The notes under the pieces: generated by a model
Seen by the model: the letters and a program-made list of their open reading frames with translations, nothing else
What the model was told of the DNA's origin: nothing
Databases searched by the model: none
Translations under genes and position numbers: made by a program
Assembly: GCA_030704615.1 (NCBI GenBank)
Contig: CM060732.1
Span: forward strand, 78,041,053-78,105,052
From: Takakia lepidozioides
Lineage: Eukaryota > Streptophyta > Takakiopsida > Takakiales > Takakiaceae
Direction of reading: 5' to 3'
Length of the DNA stretch: 64,000 bases
Shown here: piece by piece, positions 11,431 to 22,358 of the stretch
Layout: the number at the start of each line of letters is the position of its first letter
Numbering within the stretch: the stretch's first letter is position 1

Positions 11431-11977
11431 AAAGTTCTAACATTTAATAATCTATCTTGGGATATCCCACCTAATTTACCTTACGTTTGGGCCTTATGCC
11501 TGACATATATTTATAACAAGTTTCATTTGTGTTCTTTGAATAATTTTGAAATTATTTTTCTTTTATAGTAGAAGTTGAGCCAGTTGTTATAGAGGTTTAT
11601 TAAAATTTATATTGTAAATGACTTTACGTTAAGTGTTTAATGTGTATAATTTGGAACTTTTTCCTCTCCCGACTTACTTTTGAAATTTTGTTTTACATGC
11701 AACTTGCACATAAATGCACCGTCTTTCATTAATTACTTTATTTGAAAGATGCTGTTATTTTCTGTGGTTTAAGGTTTTCATTCTCATTTTTGAGCAGTAT
11801 GGTTTCACATCACTCTTAGATTGTGCCTTCCAATTTGCTACTAGTACAGACTGATACACCTCAGCTTTGTGGTAGAGTTCATCCTCTGTGTTTGACATGA
11901 TGAAGCTCACTTGTTGTAAAGGGATTTAGACCATTGGTACAACTCAACTCGGCTTCAACAACTTCTATTTTGAATGT

Positions 11978-13473
11978 ATGCTTCTGCAAAATAAAGTGTC
12001 CATATTTCAGGTAGGACTACTTTTGGTATTTCTTCTTCTACTGCAATTGTGCCTACATGTCAAAGTGTCTTCCACTGTCACTTTGACTGTATCTTCTGCT
12101 TTCACTGCTGAACATGAGAAGAAGCTGGTGAGAGGTTCATATGTCAAAGTTGAAAACTTTGGCATTCGTCGAAAGTCAGATAAAGGCTTTGAGAAAGGTG
12201 ATATGTCTGTTGTGTTAAGTGTTGAGTCCACTACAGAGGTGACATGTATTGCAACATTTCAACCCGATCTGGTTCCCAAGTTTTTCCACACGGACACAAT
12301 CAAGGAATTTCGTGCTCGAACCCATGAGGCTTGGGCATGCGCTACATTGGCAGTTGTGGTGATTGCAATCAGAGGTGAGTATAATCACTACAGGGAATTA
12401 GAAGTTGTAGATGGAAGTACTCAACAATGACCATAACATTGTTGCACTTGGACCAGAGTTTCGCTTGGAATACAACCAAATTGTACAAGCCTATCATGGG
12501 GGGCATTGTGTCATGATTTTGTTCAAAAATATTACATGCAACAACACTGGAGATCGACATTTAAGAACTGAGCAGTTCACTATTGTTTCGTCGGTTGTGG
12601 ATGAATCGACTCAAATCAATCTTTAAGCCGTACATGGAAGCTTCAACTCTCCACAAACGTCATATTGTGAGGTACTTATTTAGGTTTATAATCAGTAACT
12701 TAAATATTTGATACTATACAAGTTTTTTTGTTTTGGTATAAAAATAAAAGATACAACTTATTGATCATCGCCATTATATATACACAGAATATTAGAAATT
12801 GAAAATAACTAACTTATATATAATATATTATTTTCAGGTTACAGGGGTGCTATCAATTTTGAATCCATCTGCTCCACCCTACAAGCGAGTTTGTGTCGAC
12901 TACCGACTCATAGACTTCATTCGACGAGAAGATGACCAATTTCATTGCAACGTCTGTCGCACAAACAAACAACTGGTGAACCAGACATTTATTCAAGCAA
13001 AACTCGATGATGGGCCTGAAACCATCATTACATATTTGCAGGGGCAGTGGCCGGAGGCTATTGTCTCCATGACTGAACCGGAATTTTTGGCTCGTAGCAA
13101 GCACAAACAAATTGGCCTTCTATCTAGACTCAGTTTACAAGGTAAATTTATGTTCTCTTACCTTGTTGGCTTTGAGGAGCACACTCTTGGTCTAGAAATT
13201 GTACAAACAATTTCTGACATACCCTCATTTGTTCTATCAGCATGTACATTGGATTCATCCATCGAACCACACTTGTTTTCAGAACTTGAAAGTTCACCCA
13301 TATCTTTGGATATTCGGTCGGGGCACCTCAGATCAAAGTTTTTCCACACACTGAACTTCTTACTGAGCCTTTTTTCAAACATGAACCTTTTGATCATCAA
13401 GAAGACAAACCAAAACGACGGCTATTTGTTGATGATGACAACTTGCCTTTGAAAACTAAAAAACCTAAATAGT
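11978..13473 (+). pseudogene. RPA-like ssDNA-binding ORF of the Helentron
   Basis: First segment (about 12060-12372) reads VRGSYVKVENFGIRRKS and GFEKGDMSVVLSVES, the pattern of a replication protein A OB-fold. A GTGAGT donor follows at 12374. A second segment from 12411 (IVALGPEFRLEYNQIVQAYH) and a third after a TTTTCAG acceptor at about 12836 (DYRLIDFIRREDDQFHCNVC) continue it. A GTAAAT donor lies at 13141. The C-terminus, in another frame, is the basic nuclear-import-like KPKRRLFVDDDN ... LKTKKPK ending at a TAG near 13473. Helitrons of plants often carry RPA genes next to RepHel, where the protein is thought to coat single-stranded transposition intermediates. Assignment is by pattern and position. 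Exon joins are not certain and it may already be broken. Confidence 0.5.
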
Positions 13474-14105
13474 TAGATAGTTTTTATTCTCTATATATAC
13501 ATATTCTATATACTATACATTTTATTTTAGGTCTTTATTTTGAATTAAAAACTTGTAGGTTTACTTATACTTTGAACAATATGTATTTTGTTTCATGTAA
13601 CTTGAGTTTTTCTTATTAAATATGTTTTCAGCTTTCAAAACATTTGTTTCACAAAAATTTAATTGCTATTTTTGTGTTCAATACTCATTGCAGTTATCAT
13701 TGCAGTCCACAAATCTCGGTTTGTTTTTCAAAAACAGTTTTAAAACAGTCTTCAAAACAGTCTGAAATACATGTTTTTCTCAGTGTTACAGTATTTAAAT
13801 CTGGTCTTGAAAACAGTATCACATGGATATTCTTATGAGTGTTATACTGATAAACACAATCATTAAAATAGTCTCTAAAAGATTTTGAAATGCATTCAAT
13901 ATACTATATGTAATAAAAGATAAAATTTATAAAGTACTTTCATAAATAATATTTAGTAGAGTATCTGAATTACTAGTACAATAAATTATCATTTATTATA
14001 TGATATACAAATAACTTATAGAAATGAGTATTAATAATTTTTTGGTTCAACATAAATTACAAATCGCTCAATCATTTATATTTTCATGTCCATCATTATC
14101 ATTTA
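13474..14105. other. AT-rich spacer within the Helentron
   Basis: Between the RPA-like ORF and the RepHel region. Short direct repeats of AAAACAGT(C/T) near 13730-13830; otherwise no feature seen. Confidence 0.4.
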
Positions 14106-16133
14106 TTGAATCAATATTATTTCTGCTACCCAAAACAATTGAAGCGGACATTTATCAATGCTTGTATTACATACTTTAGAGAAATCATTTCTTCTCCTTC
14201 ACTAGAGCTCCAAACAGATTTAAAGCAATGTTTTACAATTGTACCAAGCATAACTGAAATTGAAATATATATACAAGAAATACAGAACTTGCCGTCGTCA
14301 ATATTAGATCCCCGTTTTTTAGTATGTGTTTCATACTACATAAAACGTCGTATTACAATTTTGTCAACGACTACACATGTGCATCGCTTGACATTGGAAA
14401 ACACTTTACTCAATCACTTCCTATACATATTTTACATGAAAATACTATATCTGATCCTTGGTTTAAACCATTATTAACATATAGATTCCAATGGTCTGAT
14501 AGCTTAAATAATGAATTATATGAACTTCTTAGATCACATCCTACAACACCAATTAAAAATATTGCTTCCATGTTTTTATTAAAACATCAATCGTTGGGTT
14601 TAACAAAACTACAAGTAACTAGACACATAAATTACATAAAAAAAAAACACATGGATGAATCTTTCCAAAATACATCTTCAACACAAAATGTCTCACATAT
14701 AAACACACATTCGGAACAAACCATTGTAGAAACAAATATAGATATAAACAACCACCTTCATGATATGAAATTGTATTACCATTAAACCATCAAAACACTT
14801 CTATACCATCCCAATCTCTTCACATGGTCGAAAATCCATCCGATAATTTTGTGCAGAACAAACCGAAAAAGATTTAGTTGGAAAAATGAAGATAGTATTT
14901 TAATTAACATTATGACTGAAAATCCTAATATTTATTTTCATGATAAAGCAAACTTATTTTTGGTATCCAAACCCACTTTTGAAAAATCACATAAACAAGT
15001 AGTAAACCATTTAAAGTATTATTAAAAACATATGTTGTAAACCAATCTATATTTACTACACATAATCCACGAATACAGCAAACGGATGACAGTCCAAATT
15101 CTCCTTTGCCCAATGTTCAACAAGAAAATAACATTATATAAAGCATTAACATAATAAAATTTCAAAAACAAATAAAGGATAACCCCACATATTTTTGTAT
15201 ATGCTGCCAAATGTTATGTTTCCTAAAACAAGTTCAAAAAATAAAAAATAATTTAGCATGGCAGTTATCAATTTACTTGAACAAACACATAGATGAAATT
15301 GTTCTATCATACATATGTAAAAAATGTTTATCTGCAATTAAAAACCTAAATATCAAGTTCCCCATACAATATGTACAAACATTGTTTTGCCCTCCGTGCA
15401 AAAATTGACACAACTAGAAGAACGACTTATATCCCTCGTTTAGCATTTGCCCAAATATATAAGCTACATGGCCATGGACAATATAAGATGCATGGAAGTG
15501 TAATTAATGTTATATCAGATGTTGATCATACACAAACAATACTGCCACGCCTCCCTTACGATGATGCTATTTTAGGTATTTACCTTAAAAGACGTCTACA
15601 ATATAAATCTCCATATCTAGCAGGTAACATTCGACCTAATGTTGTTATGTTGGCTCTACATGATTTACTTCAAACCCCATTATATGTAGATTTAAATATA
15701 ACAATTCAATGGGCAAAGCCTTTTTGCTTTACATAATCAAAATTAGAGTGATGATCATGACATAGATATAGATGTTAATGACACAAATGATACATTTGAA
15801 GAAGAACAAGACAATGTTGAAACAAATACTATGATTCACAATTTTTTACATTCTGAAACAATCCATGATTATGAAAATGCAATTTTGTCCGTAGCACCAG
15901 CAGAAAAATCTCATCCCATAGGACTTTTCAAAGACAAATACAGTGAAGAATTGAATTTCCCAACTTTATTTTTTGGCTGTTCTCGAAAACCTGATATTTA
16001 CAAAAACTTTTCATATCAACAAATAGCACAGTGGGAATTACTCCACAAAAATCATAACTTTTGTACAAATATACCCAATTTATTTTTCAAAGCTTCTAAA
16101 GTATGTATTTCCAAAGTCATGTCATCAAGCTGA
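14106..16133 (+). pseudogene. RepHel N-terminal region
   Basis: Broken frames in order. Positions 14106-14785 hold an unrecognised helical region (PWFKPLLTYRFQWSDSLNNE). Around 15180-15410 there is a Cys-rich segment (FCICCQMLCF ... YICKKCLSAI ... LFCPPC) typical of the start of Helentron polyproteins. Positions 15420-15736 read IPRLAFAQIYKLHGHGQY, KMHGSVINVISDVDHTQTIL and YLKRRLQYKSPYLAGNIRPN, the DUF6570-like block. After a frameshift 15831-16133 gives SVAPAEKSHPIGLFKDKYSE and LNFPTLFFGCSRKPD, the start of the Helitron-like N domain. At least three frame changes or stops separate these parts. Confidence 0.75.
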
Positions 16134-16169
16134 TCCGAATTCGGAAAGGTACATTGAATGGAGGACTAC

Positions 16170-17440
16170 TAACAGCCGCTGAGGTTCGTGGTAATCCAAA
16201 TATAGATCAACTTTTTTCATAACTCTTACTAGTGCTGAACGATTGTGGGAACCTTTAATTCAAGCACTTCACAAACTAAACTATGAAAAATTAAATATAC
16301 CTAACAGAATTGAGGATTTAGAACCGACACATATTGCAGAACTAATCCAAACTGATCCTATAACATGTGCTAGATACTACGACCATCGTACAACAACTTT
16401 TCAAAAAATGATAAAAAAAAAACCCAACCTTCTTGGTAAAGTAGAAGATTTCTTTTTCGTTACTGAGTTCCAAAGCAGAGGAAGTGAACATGACCATGGT
16501 CTCATTTGGATCAAAGATGCTCCATTATTTACAATTGATAATAATGATTAAATTCAATCTTTTGTGCAAAAATTTATTTCATGTGAAGCATCACTTTTAC
16601 CACTTCATTTACAAGATGTGCAATCCCATAAACACACACACACATGTAGAAAAAAAAACCAACCTATATGTAGATTCCATTACCCTTTACCACCTATGCC
16701 TTCCACTCAAATTCTTGCCCCGCTTGAAGAAAATGAAATAGTTTCAACATCACGTGCTCATTTACAAGCTCAAGCTAATAAAATCTTCTTAAAACTACAT
16801 GAAATGAATATGGGTGAAGATATTACTTTCCTGAATTTCTACAATCTTTAACATTAGACGAAAACACGTATATCTTAGCTTTATGAAATCGATTAACTAA
16901 GCCACAAATATTTCTTGAACGTACATTCAAAAATATACGAACGAACGCATTTCCTAAACATGTAGCATACCTATAGTGTGCAAACACAGACATACAATAT
17001 ATTTTAGATCCATATGCTGCTGCCACTTATTGTACATCTTACATGACAAAACTAGACAAAACAATAACATCTGAATTACGTACAATTAACCAAAAATGTG
17101 TTGTTGACAAAGTAGATTCTGATACATGAAAAATAAAGTTGGTAATGCTTTCTTAAATTCTCAACAAATGTCTGCCCAACTTGCAGCCTACTTAGTTTTA
17201 TCACTTCCTTTGCATCACAGCTCTCGCTCATTTAAGTTTATTAATACCTCACCATGTCAAAATAGGGCATTTGTGCTAAAACCTCAAAGTGCATTAGGAA
17301 AATTAGATCCACATTCCACTGACGTTATGTGTCCCTCTATTATAGATAGGTACGTACGCAGACCTATGGAATTGGATTCTTTATCTTTAGCTGAATTTTC
17401 TTCATCATATAATATTATAAATAATAAATTTATCAAATAA
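16170..17440 (+). pseudogene. Rep (HUH endonuclease) domain
   Basis: Positions 16243-16551 read PITCARYYDHRTTTFQKMI, then DFFFVTEFQSRGSEHDHGLI, which holds the paired-His metal site (H-D-H, where the middle residue is usually hydrophobic). After an in-frame TAA at 16549 the frame goes on with HKHTHTCRKK and CRFHYPLPPMPSTQIL. Near 17005-17060 comes DPYAAATYCTSYMTKLDKT, the segment with the nicking tyrosines (YxxxYxxK type). From 17126 KVGNAFLNSQQMSAQLAAYL leads to the linker IDRYVRRPMELDSLSLAEFS. In the family Rep nicks one strand and starts rolling-circle transposition. Stops at 16549, about 16849, about 16975 and about 17127 mean no active protein can be made. Confidence 0.85.
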
Positions 17441-17445
17441 AAAAA

Positions 17446-19474
17446 ATGAAAGTAATAAGATTTGTTCACTACAATAAATATAAAGATATAGAAAACTGGG
17501 CAAGAGAACACCTTCTTTTATACCATCATTTTCGAGGACGAGAAGAACAACAAATAGGTATTCATTACACATGGCATGAAGCATATTTCGAACATGCCCA
17601 ATCTATATCACAAATAAAATCTCTTTTTACATATAAACTTCATGTACAACAGGACAACTCTAATGTTTGTTGGGATGACTTACAAACTTGTTCATTTGAA
17701 TTGTCAAACCACCATAACCAAAACATGTGGACAAACATTGATCATCAAAGCAATGACGAGGACAACATGCACTTTGCTATTCCAATAATAGATAATAGTA
17801 ATACAAACAGATATAACATTCACGATGATTTTTACATTAGACCTCGTAATACACGCATAACATCCGTTCACAATGAAGATAACTCTTCTTTATCAAGATG
17901 CCCAACCCTAATGGATGAACAACAATTTCGTTGTCTTCTAAGAGAGCTTAATCCGGAACAAAGATGTATTTTTGACGACTGTATGTTCCGCAAAAGAGTA
18001 CACCCCACTAAACCAATACATTTATTTCTAACAGGAGGTGCTGGTATAGGTAAAACATTTACATTAAAACTAATTATTCAAGGTTTATTACGATTATACA
18101 ACCAACAGCTTGGGTCTGATCCCACTAAAATCAAAGCTATACTTATGGCTTATACAAGGAAGGCTGCATTTAACATTGATGGTTCCACTATACACTCCAC
18201 AATATGTATACCGATAAATCAAAATTTAACACACATATCAAAACTATCATCAGATACACTAAACAAATTGACAGCTCAATATGAACAACTACAACTTGCA
18301 GATATTGACGAAATATCCTTAGTCGGTAGCAAAATGTTTGAAGCCATTGACCAAAGATTACGATCTATTAAGCATATACATAACCATTTTTTTGGAAACT
18401 TAGATGTCGTAATGACTGGAGATTTCTACCAAGCTCCAGTAAGAGATAGATGGATATTTAAAAAACTGCAATCTGGACTAGACGCCCTTGCGCCCCACAG
18501 TTGACATACACATGTCAAATGCTATGAATTGCAAACAGTTATGCGTAAATCTGATGACACATTTATTGAAATACTTAATTGGTTTCAAACAGCATCACAA
18601 ACAATTGAAGATATAAATACCATAAATAGTCTATGCCTAAAGACTCCACCCCTTACCCCAACACTACCATACATATACTACACTAACGAATTAACCCGTG
18701 CACATAATGATTATATTTTTTTCCATAACCTCAGGCCAAATTTATAATTTCGAAGCTATTGATGTACGACATCATTCATGCCCTCCATTTCTAGATTTAA
18801 GCAAAGACCCATCCAAAACAGCGGGTCTCCACCATATCATCCGGTTAAAAAAAGATATGTTGGTGGAGCTATGTGCTGGCAACTATCAAACATCTGATGG
18901 TCTAGTGAATGGTGTAGATGGTACATTTCAAACAACAATATCTACCAATAATAAAGACATCATTTGGATTGATTTTCAAAATCCAAAAATAGGATTACTC
19001 ACTAGACATAAAAACCAACACTTTTATACTGACAATATAATCCCAACTTGGACTCCAATTGAACCTATCACAAAAGAAATTAGAATAGGAAACGTTGACT
19101 CTCATGTAATCACACGAATCCAATTTCCACTACAACCAGCTGCTGCAAGAACAATCCATCGATCTCAAGGTTTATCATTGGATGAAATGGCTTTTGATTC
19201 TACTAACGTTTGTAAACATGGCCTAACTTACAGAACACTTTCTCGTGTTCCCACCAAAGAAAAGTTATATCTTTTATCTCCAATGCACCAAACCAACTTC
19301 CGAGTTGATGACTCTGTAAATCACGAGATGCTCAGACTCAAATCAAATGCAAAATGGGAACTACTAGTTCCTAACTTAAGTATATACCAATATTCCCATA
19401 TCATAATTCAAGCTTTGAACACATCGTCTCTTCGTCAACATCACAAAGACATCAACTCTGATCATAATTTATAA
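17446..19474 (+). pseudogene. PIF1-family helicase domain of RepHel
   Basis: The best preserved part. It is open from 17446 to a TGA at 18502, with LLRELNPEQRCIFDDCMFRK, Walker A GGAGIGKTFTLK, ARKAAFNI-like TRKAAFNIDGSTIH, Walker B ADIDEISLVG and VVMTGDFYQAPV. The same frame resumes after the stop (CYELQTVMRKSDDTFIEILN; YYTNELTRAHN). A frame change near 18730 leads to KTAGLHHIIRLKKDMLVEL and QPAAARTIHRSQGLSLDEMA, the last helicase motifs. This would unwind DNA 5'-3' during strand displacement. Only one stop and one frameshift interrupt about 670 codons, so decay is fairly recent compared with the N-terminal half. Confidence 0.9.
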
Positions 19475-20050
19475 TTATGTAACATCCTTTGCCTTACTGA
19501 AACAAGAGTTCATCACTCAACATCTGAGTTACAACAATACATAGATACCACAAAATTTAATTATATAGGAGCTTATGATGGTCATGGCGCTCTTATGTTA
19601 TACACAAAAAACATGACGCTTAATTATTCAGAAACATTAACATGTACTAGTTCAGAATACATAGCTGCCACTTTCAACATAAATACACGTAAAGCTATAT
19701 GTCATATCTATATATAGATCACATTCTACATACACCAAACTATTTCTAAACTATCTTGAAACTTTCATTTTAAAAGCCCCTCCTCAATGCCCAACAATAA
19801 TATTGGGAGACTTCAATATTGATTTGTTACATATCAATGACAATGACTTTGTAAATTCACAGTTACACAACTTTATGAATACGTATAAACTTCAGTCACA
19901 ATTTCAAATGAGCACAACAAAGAGTGGCTCACAATTAGACCACATATGGGCAAATATGTTAGGGAAAGACTGTAAATCCGGTACCACAAAAGCATATTGG
20001 ACCGACTATCACAAACCAATATACATCGCTTACAAACAATATTCCTATTT
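19475..20050 (+). pseudogene. C-terminal endonuclease domain (APE/EEP fold)
   Basis: Directly after the helicase, fragments read LCLTETRVHHSTSELQQYI (with the metal-binding Glu), FNYIGAYDGHGALMLYTKN, ILGDFNIDLLHIN (19803 on; the DFN motif), GSQLDHIWANMLG and TDYHKPIYIAYK, standing for the usual SDHxPI motif but with a Tyr between Asp and His. A TAG near 19716 and frame changes break it. An endonuclease of this fold at the C-terminus of RepHel is the mark of Helentrons. Confidence 0.75.
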
Positions 20051-20066
20051 TTGTATCGACGGCGGA

Positions 20067-20131
20067 CTAGTGACTGTGGTGACTAGTGGTTGTCTAGTGG
20101 CAGCCTAATGGTGCACTAGTGGTGGACTAGT
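20067..20131. repeat. CTAGTG cluster
   Basis: Five (A/T)CTAGTG words in 65 bp (starting near 20067, 20083, 20094, 20116 and 20126), plus related CTAATGG and TTAGTG words, immediately 3' of the endonuclease domain. Possibly the sub-terminal region of the Helentron; no hairpin was confirmed. Confidence 0.6.
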
Positions 20132-20321
20132 GATAGATTAGTGTTTGGTGTGCACATGTGTTGTGTGGTTTTGGACAGCGATGTAGTTGTGTAATGATAT
20201 GTATGCGCACGACAGCTGTCAAGTTATTTTACCGCTAGTGTGAAGTTAGCTAGAAAATTCTCCTTTCATTTAAGCTCCCTCTCTTTTGCTGCAATGGATA
20301 GAGCCTCTTGCGGTTTACAAC

Positions 20322-20374
20322 TTGTTTGTGTTTGCAGTGCGTGTGCAAGCCTGGGAGCCCTGGAAAAGGGGAAA
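20322..20374 (+). pseudogene. Fragment of a PPR repeat
   Basis: One short frame reads VCVCSACASLGALEKGKH. The same phrase (VCxxNACASLAALEKGK) recurs in each unit of the PPR gene at 30.5-34.1 kb, and the DNA agrees closely over about 50 bp. The flanking frame has no PPR character. This is a scrap copied from a PPR gene, just after the Helentron coding region. Confidence 0.75.
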
Positions 20375-20559
20375 CATTCCTCTCAACAGTCGTCCCTAGT
20401 AGTACAAAGCAAAGTAGCCCTAGGTCAATCCGCTAACCGGAGAGGCTCTGCCTATTGAAGCAACATTTTTGACAAGCTGTCACTTGGTTTATACTTTAAA
20501 GATGCAAATCTCTGCCATGAAGGGGCAGAGCCAACAAATTTTCACACATTCTCCGTATC

Positions 20560-20795
20560 CAACAAATGGTCTAGTGGTCAGGCACAAGGCCAGCTTACTA
20601 GTGGTGGGGGGGTTTCGAAGCCACGGGTGTGTATGTTGGACATCATCCATAATGACTGACCCCTTATAAGTGGAGATAACTGGGTCAACTGATTCATGTC
20701 AGGGTACTAGGGACTGTGGAGTCGTTAGGACTCTTTTGGGTGAAGTGATCGAAGTCCTTTCTCACACATTTTCATGATTGTTGTTGTTGTGATAA
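20560..20795 (+). repeat. tRNA-derived SINE-like unit
   Basis: ATGGTCTAGTGGTCAGGC (near 20567-20584) resembles a tRNA A-box region. GGTTTCGAAGCC (near 20609-20620) resembles a B box at the expected distance. The body runs to a TTGTTGTTGTTGTGATA end near 20778-20794, like the TTG-ended tails of some plant SINEs. No clear target-site duplication; sequence differs from the other SINE-like units in the window. Confidence 0.5.
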
Positions 20796-22358
20796 TTTGA
20801 GCTTACAAGGAAACCACAAGCCACAAACTTGAACGTCGTACACCTAATCCTCACACATATTTTGGCCCTCATCGACACCCAACACTCACACAGCTCTACA
20901 TCGCATAGTGTTGTGTAATAATCCACACAGCCAGCTCATCATATCGATGGAGAACAGCTTCACGATCCTCTCAGCCATCCTCGAAAAGGAAGGAGAAGGA
21001 GCGAATTTTATAGCGTTCAAAATGCTAACAATGAGACAACAGATCGACTGTTGGCACATGAGAATGATCAGCGGATCTAATGAATGACTTGCAGCAGCTG
21101 CTTACTCGGATATCCCAAACCTTATCAGCTTCCAACATCCAGAACCTGGCCAGCCCAATCTCCGACTGCCAATGTCCCAGCGTACTCTCCACTCCCTCCA
21201 TAACAGCTTACATAAAAGATCAAGCCTTGGGCTTCGCTGTCCACTGCATACTAATTCTCCATCACTTGCGCTCACAACTCCATTATCTGGAAGTCTGCAG
21301 GGCCGGATTCATGTGAATGGCCCACCAGCCAACCATCCGATTGACGAAATCGATGTTCCCTCCGGCTAGATGATGGAGCCCTCGCAAGACTTTGAACCGT
21401 GAAATCAACTGGAAGCTTCAGTACTTCAGGGAGGTTTGCACACATCGTCTTCACTTCGAGGATTGAATTGCGGGCCATGACAAAGTTGGCTGTTTGGCTT
21501 GTCTCTGTCATGGTGTAGATTTTCAGGCTGTTAGCTGCATACTTTTCCAGTGGCTGCCTAGGTATAGTCTCTGCTTCTGCGAGGCTTCTGCAGTACTGTA
21601 CCGTATTTGATTCTTCCATGTCCAAGACCGAGTCCATCCCTCGTCGGCAACCACCGACGCGCGGGCCACGGAGGACCCGCGACATAGACGGGAAAGGCCC
21701 GCATTACCGTTGCCGTCGCGCCGCCCTTTCTGTAACTGGGGAATGGGCCCCGCTGTGGCCCCCTCTGGCGGGGAAGAGTTTCGGTGAGCCCGCATGCTGT
21801 TTCTTCCTTTGTCTGTTTGATTCATTTCATGGATTGTCCTTGGGAATTTCCTAGGGGAAGTCAAGGTTTTGGATTTGCCATCGAGCCCTTTACGGTGGGG
21901 AAGCCACCGGTAGAACTTTGGTGAGCTCGGATCCTGATCTGTTTTTATATGTTTTGAAGAGGCCTGTCATTTCATGGAATGAAAGTCCTGTAGGATGTCC
22001 CTTACGCTTGGGAATGGGACCCGCCCAGGCCATAATAAACAAAATTATCGGGAATTCAAACATGTAAGTCTAGTGTCACCTGATACGATAGTGCGGGAGG
22101 AACGGAGAGGGAAGCATGACATTGGACTTCCTGAATTCGGACATGAACAGATAGAGGAGGGAACAGTGAAGAAGCAACACAATTAGAGCTCACAAAGAGA
22201 TGTAGATCAGAGCTCACAATCGAGGGAGATTGGGCGAAGATTCTATTGAGGTGCTACTTAGCTTGTCACGGATCGGGGAAGAATCTCCTCGACTTGTGAG
22301 TCTCCTTTGGATTTGACCACTATTCCGATGCTGCAATTGAGCTAGGGTGGGGCTTCTG
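20796..22358. other. Spacer upstream of the receptor kinase
   Basis: No recognised gene. A GC-rich patch lies around 21640-21790. Frames starting at 20946 and 21080 give no family pattern. The LRR gene promoter should lie near 22.1-22.35 kb, but I see no convincing TATA box. Confidence 0.4.

Larger units (their letters stand above)
11978..20145 (+). mobile_element. Decayed Helentron (Helitron2-type) element
   Basis: Two collinear coding units: an RPA-like ORF (11978-13473) and a broken RepHel-endonuclease polyprotein (14106-20050). The order N-terminal zinc-binding/DUF6570-like region, Helitron-like N domain, Rep (HUH), PIF1-family helicase, endonuclease/phosphatase-fold domain is that of Helentrons; plain plant Helitrons lack the endonuclease. 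Stops and frameshifts throughout show it is inactive. Termini were not identified: no convincing TC...CTRR ends were found, and Helentron ends differ from those of Helitrons. The satellite at 10.2-11.4 kb and the CTAGTG cluster at 20067-20131 are candidates for sub-terminal parts. Limits given here are those of the coding units. Confidence 0.8.

Noticed and set aside
12799-13452. 217-codon frame as one exon
   Set aside because: The first codons lie in an AT-rich intron before the TTTTCAG acceptor at 12836, and the end leaves the frame that gives the basic KPKRRLF tail.
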